The notes beneath the pieces are model-generated. The model saw only the letters and a program-made list of their open reading frames with translations. It was not told the origin of the DNA and made no database searches. A DNA stretch of 55,907 nt from CAYRWR01 sp964537555 (GTDB lineage Bacteria > Spirochaetota > Brevinematia > Brevinematales > CAYRWR01): positions 1-55,907 of the forward strand of contig CAZIAD010000018.1 in NCBI GenBank assembly GCA_964537555.1, given 5' to 3'. The position numbers and the translations under genes are program-made. This document shows positions 53,504-55,907 of the stretch, piece after piece; position 1 is the stretch's first letter, and the number at the start of each line of letters is the position of its first letter.

Positions 53504-55228
53504 ATGGCATTCCCCACCCTGACGGAATACCAAACCGCGATACAGAATCCTCAGCTCACTGTCAATGACCAAGTCCTTAAGACTCTCAAGGCACGTATTC
53601 ATCCTTCCACCGGTATGCCCTGGCCACTGTCTGGTGGTTTCAGCCTGCTTTTCATCATGGAGGGAAAAGGAATCGAGTATGCCTTTAAGTGTTACACCAG
53701 GGATATCAGCCTCCTGAAGGAACGATACCAGGCCATCTCCGCGTTCTTTGATGAACATCCTATGGAAGACTTCCTGGCCTATGAATACCAGCCGGAAGCT
53801 ATCTCTATCAATGGCCAGTGGTGGCCGGCCCTTAAAATGGACTATCTTAAAGCAGATGGACTGAGCCTCTATATCGAAGAGAACCTGGATGACCCGGAAA
53901 CTTTATCTGACCTTCAGAAGAAATTCGCCACACTAATGGCCAATCTGGAAAAGGCAGGAATGGCCCACGGGGACCTGCAGCACGGGAACATCCTGGTAGA
54001 TCATACCGGGGATCTCCGGCTCATCGACTATGACGGAATGTATACTCCCAATATGAGCTTTAACCGAAGTCATGAGATCGGACACGAGAACTTTCAGCAC
54101 CCGGACCGTAGTGAGGATGACTTTCATGCCCGGCTGGACCGGTTCTCCGCTATAGTCATCGATCTGTCCCTGGAGGCCCTGCAAAAGAACCCCGACCTGT
54201 GGGACCACTACTACAATGGGGAGAACCTCATCCTAAAACGTGATGACTTTGAGCATCCCGATACCAGTGAGGTATTGAGAGAGATCAAGCGGATCGAGGG
54301 ACTGGAGCAGAAGGCCAAAGACTTCATCCTCCTATGCCAATTGGATATGGAAGCCCTACCCTCCCTGGCAGAGTGGCGCAGTGGCAAGTATGACCTGGCT
54401 GAGTGGAAGGCTCTGGATACTGCTGCTTCAAAGACCGAGAGCAAAAAGAAGAAGAGTAAGAAACCGGTCAGCCAATACCCGGTGATCAGCGGCCTTGATA
54501 AGGACCGGCTACTGGAATATGAAGGGCAGATGGTGACTGTGTATGGAAGAGTGTTACAGATCAAGCATGGATATACGAAGTATAAGAAACCTTATGTGTT
54601 TATCAACTTCCAGGAGTACAGCCGTTATGACCTGCCTTTTAAGATCACTATCTGGAGTGAAGGACTGGATTATCTGAAGAAGAAAGGTATCGATGTAGAC
54701 TCATTCAAGAACAAGACTATTAGCTTTACGGGCCTGATGGAAGAATACATGGAATCACCCAGTATCACCTTCTCCCCGGAAAAGGCAGATAAGATCAACC
54801 TGGTATCCGGTGAAGAACGCAACCGCCTGGTAAAAGAGGATAAGCTATGGCAGGAAGAAGAGGGTTACTCCAGCTCGCCCTCATCTTCCTCCCGGAGTAG
54901 TACCTCTCACAGTAATGCAGACTACTGGAAGAGTACCAGCCAGTCCAATCGGGATATCCTCAATGACATCAAATCTTCCACTCCCCGGAAAGCACAGAAT
55001 ACCCAGCCAAAGTCATCCTCCGGTAACTGCTGGATCGCGGGGGCGGTGTTTGATGACCCCCTGCACCCCCGGGTGATGGAGCTGCGCCGGTGGCGGGATG
55101 AGGTATTACGGCCACGGTGGTGGGGTAGGATACTTATTAGGCTGTATTACTGGACGGGGCCGTGGGTAAGTAAAATCTTGTCAAAAGTCCCTTTTATGAA
55201 AGATTGCATCAAACGTATCTTAAATTAA
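53504..55228 (+). CDS. Protein kinase with OB-fold and CFI-box C-terminal domains
   Basis: A 574-residue multidomain protein. The kinase part (about 40-320) has candidate Lys62 (YAFKCY), the catalytic HGDLQHGN (Asp157, Asn162) and LIDYDGMY as DFG equivalent (Asp175). Residues about 345-440 resemble an OB fold (MVTVYGRVLQI, FKITIWSEG). A Ser-rich linker (about 458-500) contains STSQSNRDILNDIKSSTP. The C-terminus (about 508-560) has CWIAGAVFDD, HPRV and LRRWRDEVLRP followed by a hydrophobic YYW stretch, the CFI-box type. It completes the triad with PP2C and VWA. Confidence 0.85.
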   Translation: MAFPTLTEYQTAIQNPQLTVNDQVLKTLKARIHPSTGMPWPLSGGFSLLFIMEGKGIEYAFKCYTRDISLLKERYQAISAFFDEHPMEDFLAYEYQPEAISINGQWWPALKMDYLKADGLSLYIEENLDDPETLSDLQKKFATLMANLEKAGMAHGDLQHGNILVDHTGDLRLIDYDGMYTPNMSFNRSHEIGHENFQHPDRSEDDFHARLDRFSAIVIDLSLEALQKNPDLWDHYYNGENLILKRDDFEHPDTSEVLREIKRIEGLEQKAKDFILLCQLDMEALPSLAEWRSGKYDLAEWKALDTAASKTESKKKKSKKPVSQYPVISGLDKDRLLEYEGQMVTVYGRVLQIKHGYTKYKKPYVFINFQEYSRYDLPFKITIWSEGLDYLKKKGIDVDSFKNKTISFTGLMEEYMESPSITFSPEKADKINLVSGEERNRLVKEDKLWQEEEGYSSSPSSSSRSSTSHSNADYWKSTSQSNRDILNDIKSSTPRKAQNTQPKSSSGNCWIAGAVFDDPLHPRVMELRRWRDEVLRPRWWGRILIRLYYWTGPWVSKILSKVPFMKDCIKRILN

Positions 55229-55234
55229 CATATC

Positions 55235-55584
55235 TTAAACTTTTAGACTCTTAGCATATCCGATATATACTCCAAAAAAACTGGGAGCTCCCTGACACAT
55301 GGCTACCTTGAAAGAGTTAGGAATATCAAGTCTATCTGAAAACCCATTAATTCCATCATCATAGTCTTCCAGGTCTTCATCATCCAGGTTATGATCTTTT
55401 AAGTATTTTAGATAAGCCGATGATCTGTATTCACAACTTTCATCGGTATAAATATATAATATGTGTTCACAAGGGTTTTTTTTGGGATTTTCAGGATCAT
55501 CCTGATTTATCACATTAGCCCAAAGAAGATACAATACTGAGAATTATACTCCAGATCTAACTCTAATCTTTGGGCTTTTTTCAT
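55235..55584 (-). pseudogene. Frameshifted small gene, function unknown
   Basis: ATG at 55584 has AGGAG 6 nt upstream but its frame closes after 24 codons (ends YCIFFGLM). From about 55534 the -1 frame is open for 99 residues (YLLWANVINQDDPENPKKNP to KSLKV). The two parts overlap and would join into one protein of about 115 residues. A one-base loss or a sequencing error near 55515-55534 is the simplest cause. The C-terminal part is acidic (DEDLEDYDDG) and not recognised. The stop lies 6 bp from the convergent kinase stop. Confidence 0.65.
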
Positions 55585-55602
55585 TTTAAACTCCTATAGA
55601 CA

Positions 55603-55907
55603 TCAATCTATCTTAAAACTATCTCGGTTAGACTCCAATTTCTTATCCAGATACAAGTAACACTGTACCCTTGCACGGGAAATTGCTGTATATAACAGAT
55701 TGGTATTCCACTCATTTACTCCACCTATGAGTAAAACTGTATTATCCAGACCTTTGTACGCCCGAATACTGGTAAAGTGAACGTTTTGAATGAACCTGGA
55801 GTATTCATCATTACCGATAATTTCATCCTTATATCTTTCCAGCATTTCCAGGTTTTCCAGGGAAATTGTTATTTCACTTGAGGACAAATCTGCTCTGATA
55901 AGAGTAA
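55603..55907 (-). CDS. C-terminal end of an SF1 (UvrD-like) helicase, partial
   Basis: The frame is open to the right edge and ends at 55603. It contains VHFTSIRAYKGLDNTVLLIG and NTNLLYTAISRARV, the motif V/VI region of superfamily I helicases (KGLE... and LYVAxTRAR). Only about 100 residues are visible. Upstream domains, possibly a nuclease, lie outside the window. It is co-directional with and 18 bp upstream of the frameshifted gene. Confidence 0.8.
   Translation of the reverse strand, partial: TLIRADLSSSEITISLENLEMLERYKDEIIGNDEYSRFIQNVHFTSIRAYKGLDNTVLLIGGVNEWNTNLLYTAISRARVQCYLYLDKKLESNRDSFKID

Noticed and set aside
55505..55545. Programmed -1 frameshift
   Set aside because: No X XXY YYZ slippery heptamer is seen in the overlap of the two frames; mutation or assembly error is simpler.

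Overview
The window looks like a chromosome segment of a free-living, motile, Gram-negative bacterium of moderate GC content. Several traits fit Spirochaetota best: an OmpA lipoprotein built from FlgD-like Ig repeats, a CotH lipoprotein, a Na+-NQR operon with a short NqrB, a CheX/CheY pair, many HDOD/EAL/GGDEF proteins and EpsC-type CysE. The assignment is by gene content only; there is no rRNA or marker gene to confirm it.

Layout. 1-7535 (minus strand): a radical SAM/SPASM enzyme running off the left edge with its small lipoprotein partner (rSAM/lipoprotein system), then two sugar-type oxidoreductases, an EamA transporter, an MBL-fold lipoprotein and a very large spermidine-synthase-like membrane protein. 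7671-15248: a secreted protein facing a CotH lipoprotein, small housekeeping proteins (YwbE, YodC-like), an EEP-family lipoprotein, a membrane LuxR regulator and a TetR-MATE efflux pair with a visible operator. 15535-18021: the OmpA/FlgD-Ig lipoprotein. 18142-22547: nqrB-C-D-E-F plus an unknown sixth gene, with no nqrA. 22703-41921: hemerythrin, ferredoxin, hybrid kinase, PepC, two GNATs, a GH13 glycosidase, CysE, a chemoreceptor, a cyclic-di-GMP/chemotaxis block, ThiL and a Trk regulator. Chromosomal gene order is compact, with many 1-12 bp gaps and 4 bp overlaps.

At 42071 a tRNA-Tyr marks the start of an accessory region that reaches the right edge. It opens with a tyrosine recombinase whose Shine-Dalgarno sequence is buried in a long hairpin ending in a U-run. 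Next comes the most interesting unit: a near-perfect promoter, a roughly 60-nt structured RNA ending in its own terminator, and immediately downstream an Abi_2/AbiF HEPN protein. This is the architecture of an RNA-antitoxin/RNase-toxin system. On the opposite strand is a second, related recombinase coupled to a 636-aa unknown protein with a possible winged-helix segment; its AT-rich upstream region carries three phased GGTGTATAAT-type repeats. Two orphan cargo genes follow.

From 49959 to 55228 five tightly packed genes encode a single-pass membrane protein with a Ser-rich linker, a CsgG/FlgO-like lipoprotein, a VWA protein, a PP2C phosphatase and a protein kinase with OB-fold and CFI-box C-terminal domains. 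The last three form a TerY-P-type phosphorylation triad. The first two would extend it to the envelope, and the membrane protein and the kinase share a short motif inside their Ser-rich linkers. The window closes with a frameshifted small gene and the C-terminal end of an SF1 helicase. The accessory half therefore resembles a defence-type genomic island in a tRNA gene; its far attachment site is not visible.
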